Positions 21,537 through 35,310 of a DNA stretch of 64,000 nucleotides are shown here, in pieces. The translations under genes and the position numbers were made by a program. This DNA comes from Paralvinella palmiformis (Eukaryota; Annelida; Polychaeta; Terebellida; Alvinellidae): NCBI GenBank assembly GCA_025642065.1, contig JAODUP010000489.1:163501-227500 (forward strand), given 5' to 3'. The notes under the pieces were generated by a model. That model was not told the origin of the DNA, did no database searches, and was given only the letters and a program-made list of their open reading frames with translations. The first letter of the stretch is position 1; each line of letters begins with the position of its first letter.

Positions 21537-22215
21537 CAGTGCACTCTCGATATTACGCCACTCTTTAAAACGCCACCTTCGTTTTTCACAATGAGAACGG
21601 ATGCTCACCCATCATAACACCCTCTTTATAACGCCCCATGTTATTCAGTTTATCGCCAACAAATAGCAGCTCCCAATCTGGCATTTCGCTCTTTATTTCA
21701 CCAATCACACGTTAGGTAAAAAATTCCATAAAAGTAATTATTAACTGAATAAACAATGGCCATATCCACCCATGATACACAAACATTAATATCGGCGATA
21801 TTTTCAAGAAGTTTTATTGTTACATACAATAATAATAATAACAGTTGTCAGTTAATGGCTTCCAATTATCCCATAAAGTAAACAATTTGAAGCCATGCGA
21901 TTGATAAAGGGATCATATGATTAATGAATATATTTGTTGAATTGATATCATTAACCAATATGTATTGTTTGTAAATCGTTCAAATATCAATATACCATCA
22001 TGCCATAAGTGTCTCATTGCAATCGAATCTCGTAAACGTAAACGAGCCACTTTCTTTATAACTCAGAAGCTAGACGTGCTGCCATATAAAGATCTTCACT
22101 CCAAAGCCAGTCAACAAGCAGTAGCTCATAATTTTGTGACCCCTTTAGAACGCCACCCTCTTTATAACAGAAAATATTTTTCTGATCCCAAATGTGGCGG
22201 TATAATGAAGGTGCC
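21537..22215 (+). mobile_element. Pogo/Tigger deletion derivative with truncated helix-turn-helix remnant
   Basis: The left end is CAGTGCACTCTCGATATTAC preceded by TA, then ACGCCACTCTTTAAAACGCC. The right end (22140-22212) holds the inverse-type sequence TAGAACGCCACCCTCTTTAT and TGTGGCGGTATAATGAAGG. CAGT ends with a TA target are typical of pogo/Tigger. The interior at 22017-22135 encodes ESRKRKRATFFITQKLDVLP and ASQQAVAHNF, the expected start of a CENP-B/pogo N-terminal DNA-binding domain. The frame then runs directly into the right terminal region, so the catalytic part has been deleted. Confidence 0.68.
22017..22135 (+). pseudogene. Pogo transposase N-terminal remnant
   Basis: About 40 residues: RKRKRATF, KLDVLPYKDLHSKASQQAVA, then HNF. 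Basic start, KL.VL, then S-Q-Q-x-V-A is the helix-turn-helix pattern of CENP-B-like transposases. The conserved G-V after HNF is lost at the deletion junction. Confidence 0.6.
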
Positions 22216-22336
22216 CCGTATATGATTCGATATTGAAATTAAAATAAACAGATCTCTACTGTTGTTGAGCGTACATTTACGAAATACAAAAACTACCACT
22301 GGCCCTATTCCAGCCTCTTACGGGTCATCCAGTATG

Positions 22337-22358
22337 TGTGTGCGCGCGCGCGCGCTTG
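22337..22358. repeat. (TG)n(CG)n Z-DNA-prone tract
   Basis: GTGTGTGCGCGCGCGCGC: alternating purine-pyrimidine, the kind most prone to Z-form. Confidence 0.8.
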
Positions 22359-22495
22359 TGTTTTACCGGAAGGGACTAACACAGATAATCTCGAATAGTT
22401 AATTGAAAATCATCCGGGTGCTGAACAAGATGAGCGAATTTCCATGTTGAGACATGTACTAGGTCTCACCATTGCCCAACTGGTAGAATAGATGG

Positions 22496-22552
22496 CCACA
22501 ACAAACAAACAAACAAACAAACAAACAAACAAACAAACAAACAAAAACAAAC
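22496..22552. repeat. (CAAA)n microsatellite
   Basis: About 12 units of ACAA/CAAA. Confidence 0.95.
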
Positions 22553-23214
22553 ACATAGACGTATCTAGAGAGTAATTCACTTAATGACGCCGCAAACCAA
22601 AGCGGCGTCCTTGCATTATTTATCACTATTAGCCATGATATCAAAGAGCCGACATCATATGGATACTTCGTAGTGATAAATGTGACAAAATGATTGGCGA
22701 TGATTACCTGTCCCCGTTGAAAATAATACCTGTCCATTATATACCAATGCCGATATTGGGCACTGGTTGTTGTAGTAGGCCGTAGAATGGCTTGGCGCGG
22801 CTGGTTGTACCAACGGCAAATCAGCATCTGGTAGCCGAAATCCGGGTAGCTTATTGGGTAGGCCCTGTTTATATTCGGTTAACAAATATCGTACTTAAAA
22901 CCAATGATGGCTGGCTAGTTGTTGATCACCGCCAGTTACTTGGCCCTTTCTCTAATGCCATCATCACCTACTTGAAGTGTTAATATACAAATTTGTTCCG
23001 ACAGATCATTAACGGCTCGCCTCATCAACGCTCAGCTAATTTATCATCAGCGACATCGACTGCATCACCCGCGACGTTGTTAGAAGAATCAATTATCATT
23101 TGGATTAATATTTATACATTCTCTTTTAGTAGACACAAATATTTAAATGTTTTGGCTTATAAATAACATACTTGTTTTATTTAAATTTAGACAGTGCGGA
23201 TATGTGGTTTTATG

Positions 23215-23217
<3 letters not shown>
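22553..23217. other. Intergenic, nothing recognised
   Basis: Several overlapping chance frames occur on both strands but none has a domain. Confidence 0.5.

Positions 23218-23260
<43 letters not shown>
23218..23260. repeat. (TA)n microsatellite
   Basis: About 21 TA units. Confidence 0.95.
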
Positions 23261-23262
<2 letters not shown>

Positions 23263-23693
23263 CATACAACAAGCTGTAGTGTCAAATGGTATGTTTTGTC
23301 CGTGGTTCCGCTTTTGTACGTAGCCTGCAAGTAGACGCTTTTCTGTGGCTGTGACATATTTGTCGCGTACGAAAAGCAAATTTGCTGGCCATCACAGGCT
23401 GATGAGTGCCTCAGACACATGTATAGGTCTACGTCTATATGTATCGATATGTGGAGGTGTAGAGTATTTTATATTTAGATTGATGTATGTCTAGTTTTAT
23501 TTACTTTTATATTTATGGAGGCAGATATTTCAAAGGATGTTTAGAGATGTTGATGTTCTGAGCTAGTGCCACTATATATATGTATCCTAAAACACACATA
23601 AAAGATACAGATTTTTGTGGAATAACGATTGAATCTGTTAACTGAATGAGTGAATATGTGCTTTGCTTAGCATCGGTGCTAGTAATAATACAA

Positions 23694-24974
<1,281 letters not shown>

Positions 24975-25060
24975 CGCTCGCTCGCACGCACGCACGCACG
25001 CAAGCACGCACCCGCACGCATGCATGCACATACACATATATAATTGTGTCAATATGTCAT

Positions 25061-25119
<59 letters not shown>
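24975..25119. repeat. (CGCA)n tract followed by (TA)n
   Basis: Degenerate CGCA repeats at 24975-25036 and (TA)27 at 25065-25119. Confidence 0.9.
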
Positions 25120-25123
<4 letters not shown>

Positions 25124-25510
25124 ATAATTATATAAGAATGTATTAACATCCATATAATGGTTTGTATTCTTCGTTGTTGACATTATGTAGATGTATTGGG
25201 CGTGGGCATATATTAATCTAAACTCTATTCTATGTAAACGTAACTTTATGGTAGAGAGCAAAAACAAAGGTGGCGTGGGTGGGTGCTAATTTACCGAGCG
25301 CATTATCCTGAAAAGTGGCGAATGACATTAAACAGGGATGAATAAAGCCCACCCAACTACGTGGTTCACTGTACGTAGGCAGTTAGAATGAAGGGAATAT
25401 CATGTATCATCGTTGGATCCAAAGTACGATAATAAATACTTATTTGACGACGGTTAAAATGATTGAACAATTAACAGTCGCATTACTGCTATTGACCGAT
25501 ATGATAAATG

Positions 25511-25512
<2 letters not shown>

Positions 25513-25551
<39 letters not shown>

Positions 25552-25566
25552 TATATATATATATAT
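25513..25566. repeat. Interrupted (TA)n microsatellite
   Basis: Two TA runs separated by AAAA. Confidence 0.95.
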
Positions 25567-28270
25567 GCGATAATAATAAATATACAATGACATAAACATT
25601 TTAAATCATACAATGACTAAGTACATTCATATTTTTACACCACTACTATCTTATTAAAAAAGCAAAATGGGGAGATAATCACGATGTTCATTAATGTAAA
25701 TACATTAATACAACCATCATCACAGTTACGACACTTCGGGTCTGACCAAGTTAAAAGGATCTGTTTGAGGGATCCCTTAGAGCTGGTATTTTTTGGCAAC
25801 TTTGATATTGTAAATAGTTTTTTTTCTATACTTTTGATTATAATAAGCTGGAAGATTAAGTACAGGTGTATTACACATTATGCATGCAGAATTTGTTTTA
25901 TTTAAGCGTATTGTGTAAATATCCTGGTCAATGTGAATGAACAATTTTATATACTCCTATCATAATTTCCCTTGAACGTTTAACGTACAAAAGTATTCGA
26001 CGTATTGATCGGCTTTTCAGAAGACGAATTAAGGTAATTATACATTATAATGTAAACAGGTTATTATGAGATAAAACGAAGGACTAAAAGAAGACCGTCT
26101 TTTTCATTTTCAGTAATGTGGTAATTAAAATTTAATTGTTTTACAGTCGCTTGGTGATTAATATTTTGACGTCCTGCAGTAATATATTGATTTCGGTATA
26201 TATCACATTTATCAAAGAAAATAACTTGACATCATTCTGGCCCTACGTTCACGAAGCATCCTATCATCGTGGTAAGAATATTAAACATTTTACCCTTAGT
26301 TTCACCTATTTTATCACCGATACAATATATATAGTTATAAATCATTGTTTTTATAAACTGGTGTGACTTCATCTTTATTCAAGCTGTCGGGTCAAACACG
26401 CCTTGTAACATCAAAGTATGAAAGGGAAGTATAAAATACGAGCTCCATATTTATTCAATTTTGCAGGTATATTATCGTAACATGACGATTTATTTATATT
26501 TAATTTTAGATTAGTTTAATTTCGTATAATACTTTCACGGTGAACGTAATATAACATCATAATAATATTACTGACATCATTGTTATATTCGATATTATTG
26601 TTTTGTTGACCTATGTCGGGAACTATATCAGTGAATTATTCATTAAATACATTTGATACTTCACAAGGTTCGTTTATTAAATTATTATACCCCATCAAGA
26701 TAATGTTATCATGTTTACAGTATTTGGCTGATATTAATGGATTAACATTTTATCGGAATTGTGTTGCATTTACACATTGCCACTTCATAATTAATCAGTA
26801 ACATTCCTATGTTTACGATTTAATTATTAATTTTCTGCTACATCTTTTCAACATATTTTAGAGATTTATTACCTTTCTTAATTTGCCATTCACGTAAATA
26901 ACGTTGTCATGTTTAACGTTTCTTGGTTTAAGATGGGAGGAGGGGGGGAGGGGTTAAACTTGTAATTCTCGAACAATCTCCCAGACGGATTTGGCCGGGG
27001 GTAATATTACAACCAGTGTTACATTTATGTCAATAAAAGGCAACCCGATAGGTCTGTTTCTTAGCAAGAGCTCCCTTGAACTGTTAGTGTGGCTTCAGAT
27101 GATTAGCTTTGTAGAGCCCATTATTCTCTGGATCTGTGTTTATCCGGATAAACGTACTGATTGTTATTTGTTCGCCAACGAGTTGTATATATAAATAGCG
27201 CACATGGGGATATTGCTCTTTTCCAGGTGTCTATTAATAGAACGAGTAGGATGTCTTCCAGGACAAATTACAAGTAGCGCCTCTTCTACTAATTGCGAGT
27301 CTGGCATTTTTATCATCGGGCGAAACAGTGCAGGTCGTGATGGATGCATGATAAACTGCAATTTTTGGGAAATCGCACAATAATGTCGTCCAAACTCAGT
27401 TTAAAAGCGCATACATAAATTACACGTCCAACAGTGACATCTTCTGCGTTAATTGTGAGCAAGGGTATGACGAGAGCTGCAAGCTGATTGCAATGTAAAT
27501 TAAACGGACGAAGAAATGTTTAGGTATTAGTTCTCTGATAAAATGAAGGAAAGACAATAATTGCACATTCTATATTGACCTATACAGGCGCCGACTACCC
27601 ACATTGACATTTTTGAGGGGGCTTCAAGTCCTTAAACAGATTTACCGAACCGGTTGAGAAGCACAGCCGCGCGGGTTGTTGATCTACGGTAGAGCCGCCA
27701 GCAGCCCACCCAGAATGGGGAATATTTGTTGTCGGACGTAGGACTGGATCCAGTGCTCATCGGTTACCTTGTTTTTGTTGTTTCGCCTAAAATAATAAAC
27801 CATTTTCTTCCCCTCCGGCTGTCTGTCTTATCCGTACATTCGAGATAGCGCAAGGATTCGACGAACGACATTTATTCCATCGCGAGGACAACAGCTAATA
27901 TGAATCAAACGACGCGCCATAATAAAGTGAATCTTGTCCCGTTATGTCATAATAGATCAAACGGTGACAGCTCAGAAGCGTAATCATTCATTAGACAAGA
28001 TCAAATATGAAGACGGGAATCCGCCTCAGCGACGATATGATAAGATATTTAATTAAAAGTTCGCCTTGTAAACAGCAGACTTACAAATGCTTTCTTCGTA
28101 ATGAAAGCATGTATACTAGGAACGACCCCCCCCCGAGTATGTATCAGCCGCTACACGACACGACCAGGACGTAAATTATAAAATCTTTCACGTTCAGTGT
28201 AATGAGTATTTCTTATGTCAGCTGATAACTTTAGGTACTGATGGTTGAAACGTACATGGGACTGATGATG
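25567..28270. other. Intergenic: AT-rich to about 26.9 kb, then mixed, CpG-retaining from about 27.56 kb
   Basis: No coding domain. The stretch 27560-28260 retains frequent CpG and balanced composition unlike its AT-rich surroundings. A C run is at 28127-28134. Confidence 0.5.
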
Positions 28271-28274
28271 GTGA

Positions 28275-28640
28275 TGATAATAATAATAATAATAATAATA
28301 ACAATAATAATAATAATAATAATAATACGTGACATTTATGTAGCGCCCTATCCAGCTAGGTAGCTGCTCTAAGATGTTTTACAGTATTATTATCCCTGAC
28401 TCGGACCTGTATCAACCCAGTACACAACTCAACGTCCAATGGAGCATACAGCGCATGCTGTCATTATATGCGCAGAGCGTTACACAGACACACAGATATC
28501 ACGAGTTTATCATTTCTGGCTGAGTGAACCAACAGCCAGACGGCAGCATTGCAGTTCCGGAGTCTCGAACCTGCTACAATTCGGTTACGAATCCTACGCT
28601 CTAACTAACTAACTCTAACTAATTAACTGCGCCATCATTG
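28275..28640 (-). mobile_element. tRNA-derived SINE, family D, with (ATT)n tail
   Basis: Minus strand: head near 28640 with TTAGTTAGAGCG (A-box-like), expanded by a TTAG triplication, and B-box GGTTCGAGACTCC near 28568. A body of about 230 bp includes ACATTTATGTAGCGCCCTAT (plus strand, 28333), the kind of conserved SINE core seen in many marine invertebrates. The tail is (ATT)n, the plus-strand AAT run 28275-28326. No target duplication was found. Confidence 0.65.
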
Positions 28641-29400
28641 CTCGCTGGAGGTAATAAATGCAAACTTTCGCATAATTCCGCCGGCTAGTCGTATTACATA
28701 TCAAGAATCTCGACTGGCATATTCAACCGTCGGAAAAGCCTCGTAGTCATTGATACGCGCAGTCAGAGCTCTATCTAAATTTAGACCCCGACGATGCCAT
28801 CTTCACCAATCATCCCCGGTGATCATCTAGTTTCGCCTATAAATGACGTCATCTCGCAGTATTTGTTTGCCACTTGGCTCGGACGAGCGGAAAGAAACCC
28901 GAACCGGTCTGATGACGACTGGTCGGAGATTTACCGCACGAAGGCTACATAACGCAGATTTAATGCCAGTCAAATGGCCACCGAATCCTATCGGATGCTC
29001 TCGGCAAGGACGGGATCAAACACGACGACGAATGAACCATTGCTAAAGCGAGACTCTATTATGTCCTTCCGAAATGAGACCATTCAGATGATGGCGGCTC
29101 ATTGTGCCATATGCCGAGACCCAATTCGTAGTTCTGTTACAGCGCTCCAAATCGTAACTCTTGCGTGATAAATCGTATTCATTTTCTGGTCCCGTTTACT
29201 CACCACGAGTCAACGCAAGGCGATGGTGTCCCTACGAATGAATAACATTTCTGTTCGGGACAAGACTAGAGACGGTGTTCTCTTGGAAATAAACGAAGTT
29301 CCGCCACTTGAATCTAAATTCAGGATTTGGGTCACACGGTCGAGTATTAAACATATTCTTTCGCATAATAGTGGCACGGGAAAAAGATGACGATTGCGGA
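28641..29400. other. CpG-retaining single-copy-looking block
   Basis: Balanced composition with many CpGs and no recognised coding domain. Overlapping short frames at 28843-29168 look like chance. Confidence 0.45.
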
Positions 29401-29403
29401 ATA

Positions 29404-29467
29404 GATGATGATGATGATGATGGAGAAGATGATGATGATGATGATGATGAAGAAGAAGATGGTGATG
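29404..29467. repeat. (GAT)n/(GAA)n trinucleotide tract
   Basis: GAT repeats interrupted by GGAGAA and GAAGAA. Confidence 0.95.
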
Positions 29468-29855
29468 CGTAGAATCACTTGTTGATCAGGATTTAAAAGT
29501 ACTGGCAGCAGAATTGATTTGAAGAAAAACGTGTCTGTTTTTATAAATTACAAAAGTGGAACTGATTATTGTTTCCTTTATATATTTCTAAGATTAATTA
29601 CAATGTTTTACGAGACTGCTTGAAATAGAATTACCTTTTGAGAATATGTTAATCAATGAATTCATCAATTAACAGTAATTTTGTTTAAACTGTTATTTGA
29701 TATTTCGACTGTTATTTAGGCTTTTCCTCGCGAGTTTCACGATATCAATATTCCATGTGGTTGGCTAACACGGGGACGCTGTTATAAACAGTGGTCAATT
29801 GATTTATAGTTGAACTAATTAATCATCTGCTAAATCAATCCCAATTAGTTAAATG

Positions 29856-29857
<2 letters not shown>

Positions 29858-29920
<63 letters not shown>

Positions 29921-29923
29921 TAT
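29858..29923. repeat. (TA)n microsatellite
   Basis: About 30 TA units with one slip near the end. Confidence 0.95.
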
Positions 29924-30547
29924 CCTAGTTGTATCCGCTTTAATATACCGGACTCTTTTTAATGCTGCAATCAAACATTGAAATATTTAATAAAAACTGT
30001 GGAATGACTAAGACTTTAGCATTTTCTTTCATCTGAACAGACCCAGCGCCATTGTCGATTAGTCTGTTTCATTTGGAGTCATCAGTTAATGAACTGACTG
30101 CTAAACTCATACAAAAGACGATGCTTTTCCTATTAATCGTTTGTTATTCTTCACCGCACAGCCTGACACTTGATTATATCGTTTGCTGGCCAACTTCAGA
30201 TAGCTCGTAATCAATAGGCAAGGAAGGAGTTGGGCCATCCCGCATACGATCTATTTTCAGCCAGCGAAGGCCATGATTAACGATCTGCGGGTAAATTTGC
30301 CTCCGGATTGTCGTCGCGTCAGACCGTAAACCTTCGGCCCACCGCCTCTCGAATAAGAAACACCTTCCATCATCCAGATGGTCTTCTACGCCGTATGGCT
30401 AACTACCGTCACGTAGATGTCGCATTTATGGGCCAATAGTAAGAGAAAGAATTCCCATAAAAGCATCGGTGTCTACGAAACCGGATGCTCGCATTCATCT
30501 GCCATGCACGCACTCATTCACGCACTCGGGCACACACACTTCCCCCC
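29924..30547. other. Intergenic, nothing recognised
   Basis: CpG-richer from 30200 to 30500. No gene seen. Confidence 0.5.
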
Positions 30548-30608
30548 ACGCACGCACGCACGCACGCACGCATGCATACACACGCACACGCACGCACGCA
30601 CGCACACA
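30548..30608. repeat. (CGCA)n tract
   Basis: Degenerate CGCA/CACA repeat. Confidence 0.9.
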
Positions 30609-31347
30609 CTCCATACATCCATACACCATACACAGACACCTTCACCTGGAGGCTCTGAAAGGCATTACTACATATCCAGTAAAACGGATAAAGCCATACA
30701 GCCGCCAACACATCCTAAAGCACATCTTTGGTGACACTAAACCAATATTCGATAACGTTACACGAACAAAACATCCACCTCCAGTGACTTCTGCTGTCTG
30801 ATGTGATTTATTCTTCATGACGCTGTTCATTACACGAAGATGACAAGCCGACGTAGACCATTATTGTCTTCTTGACAAAGTGAATTCGGCGACTTGAGAA
30901 TCTACCAAATGCAGGTCTGTTGCTGCGGTTGTGTTGCTTGTCTTTGGCATTTGGGCGGAGATGAGAAGAGGCGAGTGTCGAATGTAATAATTGGCCTGTC
31001 CTCAAGGATAATGGTAACGTTAGTAGCCCGCTGTTAGGATATAAATTATGAACGATTCTTCACAATAATTGTTATCAGCTTTGGGAACGTCACAAGAGAA
31101 AACACATCGCGGTGGCGAAATATCGGTTATAAGTATTCGACAGTAATCGGTTCTGTCAGTGTCGAGGTGCAAGAAAATATTAGTGAACATCTCAGAGAAG
31201 GAAGCAAACAAATAAACAAACAAACAAACCCAAATAATATACTACGGTTAAAAGGCAAACAACGAAACAAACACGTAAACTGGAGACTAAGTAACTAATT
31301 AACGAACTGGACAAGAAAGTCACCAACAAAACAAACGGAAAAAATGC

Positions 31348-31503
31348 TGAACCAACCAACCAACCAACCAGCCAGCCAACCAGCCAGCCAACCAACCAGC
31401 CAATCAACCAATCTGCCAGCCAACCAACCAGCCAATCAACCAACCAATCTGCCAGCCAGCCAGCCAACCAACCAGCCAATCAATCAACCAACCAACCAGC
31501 CAA
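31348..31503. repeat. (CCAA/CCAG)n tetranucleotide minisatellite
   Basis: About 38 units mixing CCAA, CCAG and CAAT, with higher-order order: the string AACCAGCCAATCAACC recurs near 31395, 31426 and 31470. The minus strand is open through the array (W-L-A-G-W-L repeats), a consequence of the repeat and not evidence for a gene. Confidence 0.9.
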
Positions 31504-32732
31504 TTGTACTTTAAGCGGAATATCGTAATTTGCTCATAAAACATACAACTTCAATGGTTTAATTTGTCTCTGATTAGATCTGGCCGAGGAACGACTGATG
31601 GGGAAATAAGCCACAAACGTAGATATGAGTAACATTCGAACCTACGACGCGAAGGTTTGTAATGCCATACTATAGCCAGTGGGCTATCCGAACGCCGACA
31701 CACGACCTGCTCGAATCGGTTCGTTAGTGAGACATGCTGAAAATAGATAAATGAACCACGACATAAAAAAAATACCTCTTAAAATAGTTTAAGAGGTGAA
31801 GCTGAAAATAGCCCCAAACAACGTTTTAGCAGATATCAGTTGGTCAAAAACGCTCCATAAAATGCGAGTTCATTGGTGCCTGCCTGAGTACAATTATCAA
31901 GAGACAGGCCCTAACAGCATGTGGTTAGTTAAAGTAATGATCTGGTAGCACTGCTGGGTCAGTGGGGCTTCGTCGTTAAGCGGAGGATCTGGGATTTTTC
32001 AATGTAGCCTGAAGCAAGGTATTTAGTGAAGAGGAAATTTAGTTAATTTGTCCTATTGACTAGGAATACCAAGTGGTTAGGTGGAGCGGATTACGTGTAT
32101 TAACGCCGGCCCTGGCTGGAGCGTTGGTTCGTGCTAGGTTTACGGTTTATGGCCGAGATGTGTTACCTCTGCGGTTCTCCTGGCGTGTTGCCTAACGAAT
32201 TTGACGATATTGGACGGTACACTAACAGTGGGCTATGTATGTGTTGTTCATCATTTTCCCTAGAAGGTGTTCTTAGTGATTTAAGCACATCTAAAAGATG
32301 AGTTGCCAAATGATAATAAAACGAACAATACCAGTCAGCAACCGACAGATGTTTTGCACTAGATTTTCTAGATGTCGACAATGGGAATGCCGTATTCGCA
32401 CTAAAATCTCGCTCCCACCGTAAATAGTACACTATTTAGTGCACAATGACCTCTATATAACTGATGTCAATATAAACACCACGGATTAGCGCATTGGTTC
32501 CGTGAAAATAATTAGATATCGGGGCACACCAGTGACCTAGATGACGTGCATTCATCAACAACGCCAATGTCCACAATTTTGTCGCAATAAACAATAAACC
32601 AAAAGAGTTATTTGTTCCGTATGTCGGTATGGGAATATTGCATTGTTCGGATGCATTTTCTAACGCTATGGTTATATTGCCTGCTTTCGGCGTTTGCCGA
32701 TTTATAAAGCGGCGTTTAGAGCAGTCCCATTT
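31504..32732. other. Intergenic with a weak SINE-like patch
   Basis: CATTCGAACCTACGACGCG at 31634-31652 and the following 60 bp look like the minus-strand head of a decayed tRNA-SINE. A perfect 10-bp hairpin lies at 31774-31797. The minus-strand frame 32436-32786 (116 codons) has no domain. Confidence 0.4.
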
Positions 32733-32850
32733 GAACGCGTTCGTCCACGGGCCATCGCGATGAAAAATATCGGAGCAAAATGTCAACTTGCCAGAATTTA
32801 GTCAGAATCTAATACGTCTTCGTGCTACTCCCAGGGAATTATTGTGAACG
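32733..32850. repeat. Dispersed repeat E, copy 1
   Basis: CGCGTTCGTCCACGGGCCAT and then GAGCAAAATGTCAACTTGCC align with 38000-38100 and, less well, 37170-37260. Confidence 0.6.
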
Positions 32851-32944
32851 CTGCATGATGCGCTGAAATGGTGGTTTCAACTGAATCATCATACAGAATT
32901 ATCCACCCAGTTAGTTTGTCTTGTATATATGTGTTTTAGTTATG

Positions 32945-32948
<4 letters not shown>
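32851..32948. other. Intergenic, nothing recognised
   Basis: Short spacer before a TA tract. Confidence 0.4.

Positions 32949-32990
<42 letters not shown>
32949..32990. repeat. (TA)n microsatellite
   Basis: 21 TA units. Confidence 0.95.
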
Positions 32991-32991
<1 letters not shown>

Positions 32992-33764
32992 CGTTATACT
33001 GATAAACGGATGACTATTATCTATTTCCACTGGATGCCAGGATTAATGTTATGTCATGTTTTCTTCTTCATCTGTCATAGGAATAGCAAGTATAAAGCCA
33101 AAATCGCTTTATCATTTCTTCATGTGGGAATTCGTGGATTGGTGATCATTGTACATACGATAACCTACTATTTATTATCAATAAAAATGAAGTGAAATTT
33201 AAGGGGCTTAATTTTGTAAATCAACTCAGTTTGTTCTGATTATTATAAAGGGATAACGCCTTGAAGTGTATGACATGGTGGAAATAGAACTATTCCATAG
33301 CTGGACTCTTGATGTTTGTTAATGTTGACCCGACGTTGACAACTTTATTTGGACCTGCTAGACGACATTGGTCCAAGAACTAATCGACAATAAACGTTCC
33401 CGATTTGTTTATATCTTGTTATTAATCTTACACAATTTGCACTTCCTGATCAGAATCATTATAATTGGTGGATTGTTAGTCTCTATTTGATGAGGTAGGG
33501 GACTGTTCTCTGGCCAAGCTTAGGCTGATAGAGGTTACCTCGCCAGTTTATTTGGCAAGCGATTTTGAGGGTTTGTTTCCCGTCATCGATTACCATTAAG
33601 CGAAAAGCGTAAGGTCATTGATAGTGAACAATTTGAAGAAAACATTTCTGATACATGTGGTGATGAGTAACATCAATATAAATAACTTTAAAGGTGTTCC
33701 ACGTGGAGATGAGTAAAATCAGTAAAAACGAGTTTAAAGGTGTTTGGTAACTTCCTTGGAAGTA
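32991..33764. other. Intergenic, nothing recognised
   Basis: A 61-codon plus-strand frame (33010-33195) is hydrophobic and domainless. Confidence 0.45.
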
Positions 33765-33811
33765 TAGTAGTAGTAGTAGTAGTAGTAGTAGTAATAATAG
33801 TTGTTGTTGTT
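33765..33811. repeat. (AGT)n then (TTG)n
   Basis: Nine AGT units, AATAATAG, then TTG repeats. Confidence 0.9.
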
Positions 33812-34200
33812 ATCACTGATATCCCAGATGATTCCAAGACAGATTTTAACTTGTTAAAGCTTCTTATGTTTATCGTGAAGTTAAAAAGTAGCGCCTAAAC
33901 ATTGACATCGTCAAGGAAACAGTTTTTTTTAAATAAAATGTTTTGCTCTCACGGATACCTAATTTTCAGCTATATTTCAATATTATTGGCCTTTCCGTCT
34001 TCTATAACTTTCAGCCTATGAGAGAAAGACCATAAATAATTTAATAACGTATCATTTAACAGCATCTCAACAAAGATCAAAAGATGGGATAATTATGATG
34101 GTCAGGTTTAAAATATTTACGTAGTTACATATACTTAGGGAAACAAGGAAATAAAATATTAATGTTAATTTTTATGTTGAAAGACTCGGTTTTATGAACG

Positions 34201-34202
<2 letters not shown>

Positions 34203-34237
<35 letters not shown>

Positions 34238-34320
34238 GTCTTCATGATGATGATCATCATGATCATGATCGTCATGATGATGGTCATCATCATGATGATC
34301 ATGATCATCAGCATCATGAT
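34203..34320. repeat. (TTA)n followed by palindromic ATG/CAT tract
   Basis: TTA repeats to 34237. From 34243 to 34320, ATG and CAT triplets alternate so that both strands read similarly (GATCATCATGATCATGATCG). Confidence 0.9.
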
Positions 34321-34616
34321 AATTATCACCACCACCATCATAACCACCGCAACCACCACCACTGCAGCTTATTTAACGTCTTATATCAAACATCGTCTGT
34401 TCGTTACTCGACCGTCATCAGACAGCGACGACGACTGTGACAAACCACGTCTGTCACGTCATGATGTCAGGTAAACAAAAATAAGAGGTCCTCATCTACT
34501 AATTGACAGCTCAAAATAGAAGAGTTCCAACTAATGGCTTGTCTTCCTCTGTCTGCTACAGCTCAGCTTAAATGAGTATCGCCTAGTATAAAATGTTTGT
34601 TGTATCTGTGTGTTGG

Positions 34617-34620
<4 letters not shown>

Positions 34621-34680
<60 letters not shown>
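34621..34680. repeat. (TA)30 microsatellite
   Basis: Perfect TA tract of 60 bp. Confidence 0.97.
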
Positions 34681-34683
<3 letters not shown>

Positions 34684-35140
34684 GTATAGTCGCCTTTTTA
34701 ACCGATCAGCAGTTTTATGAGGAATGAATGTTCTTTGGCCAATCAGCTTAATTACCTTGAACCGATTAACACCGTAAGTATAAAGGCGGTGATTATTCTC
34801 TTTAATATTCATAACATTTTAGAAGAAAGGTTATTGTTAGAGCTTTTAATAACTTTTATAGATAACTTCCTATCTGATACATTGTGAAGGATACTAGCCG
34901 TCCCCCCCCGTTACACGAAGACAATGTTTTAGTGAAAGGCATCATTGTGCTGCGGCAAATTGCACAGATAACGGAAAGAAAAGACGGAAGGAAGAACGCC
35001 AAATTTAAATAATGTTATAATACATCATTTACATGAACGATAACAGCAATGTTGGTGCTTCTCTTTATTGTATTGTTAGTTTTCTTTACATTCTCTCTGG
35101 GTCGTTGAGGAATCCCGTATTTTCCCATTGTTATATATAT

Positions 35141-35197
35141 GTACATACATACATTCATACATACATACATACATACACATATACATACATACATACA

Positions 35198-35229
<32 letters not shown>

Positions 35230-35310
35230 CATACATACATACATATATACATACATACATACATACATACATACATACATAATATACATATACATGTATG
35301 TATGTATGTA
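35141..35310. repeat. (CATA)n with short inverted (TATG)n end
   Basis: About 34 CATA units (35141-35279), then TATACATATACATG and GTATGTATGTATGTA (35297-35310) in the complementary sense, allowing a hairpin. Confidence 0.95.

Noticed and set aside
31192..31479. W-L-A-G-W-L repeat protein on the minus strand
   Set aside because: Translation of the CCAA/CCAG tetranucleotide array.
32436..32786. 116-codon minus-strand frame
   Set aside because: No recognisable domain, and its start overlaps dispersed repeat E. The length is possible by chance in a 64-kb window.
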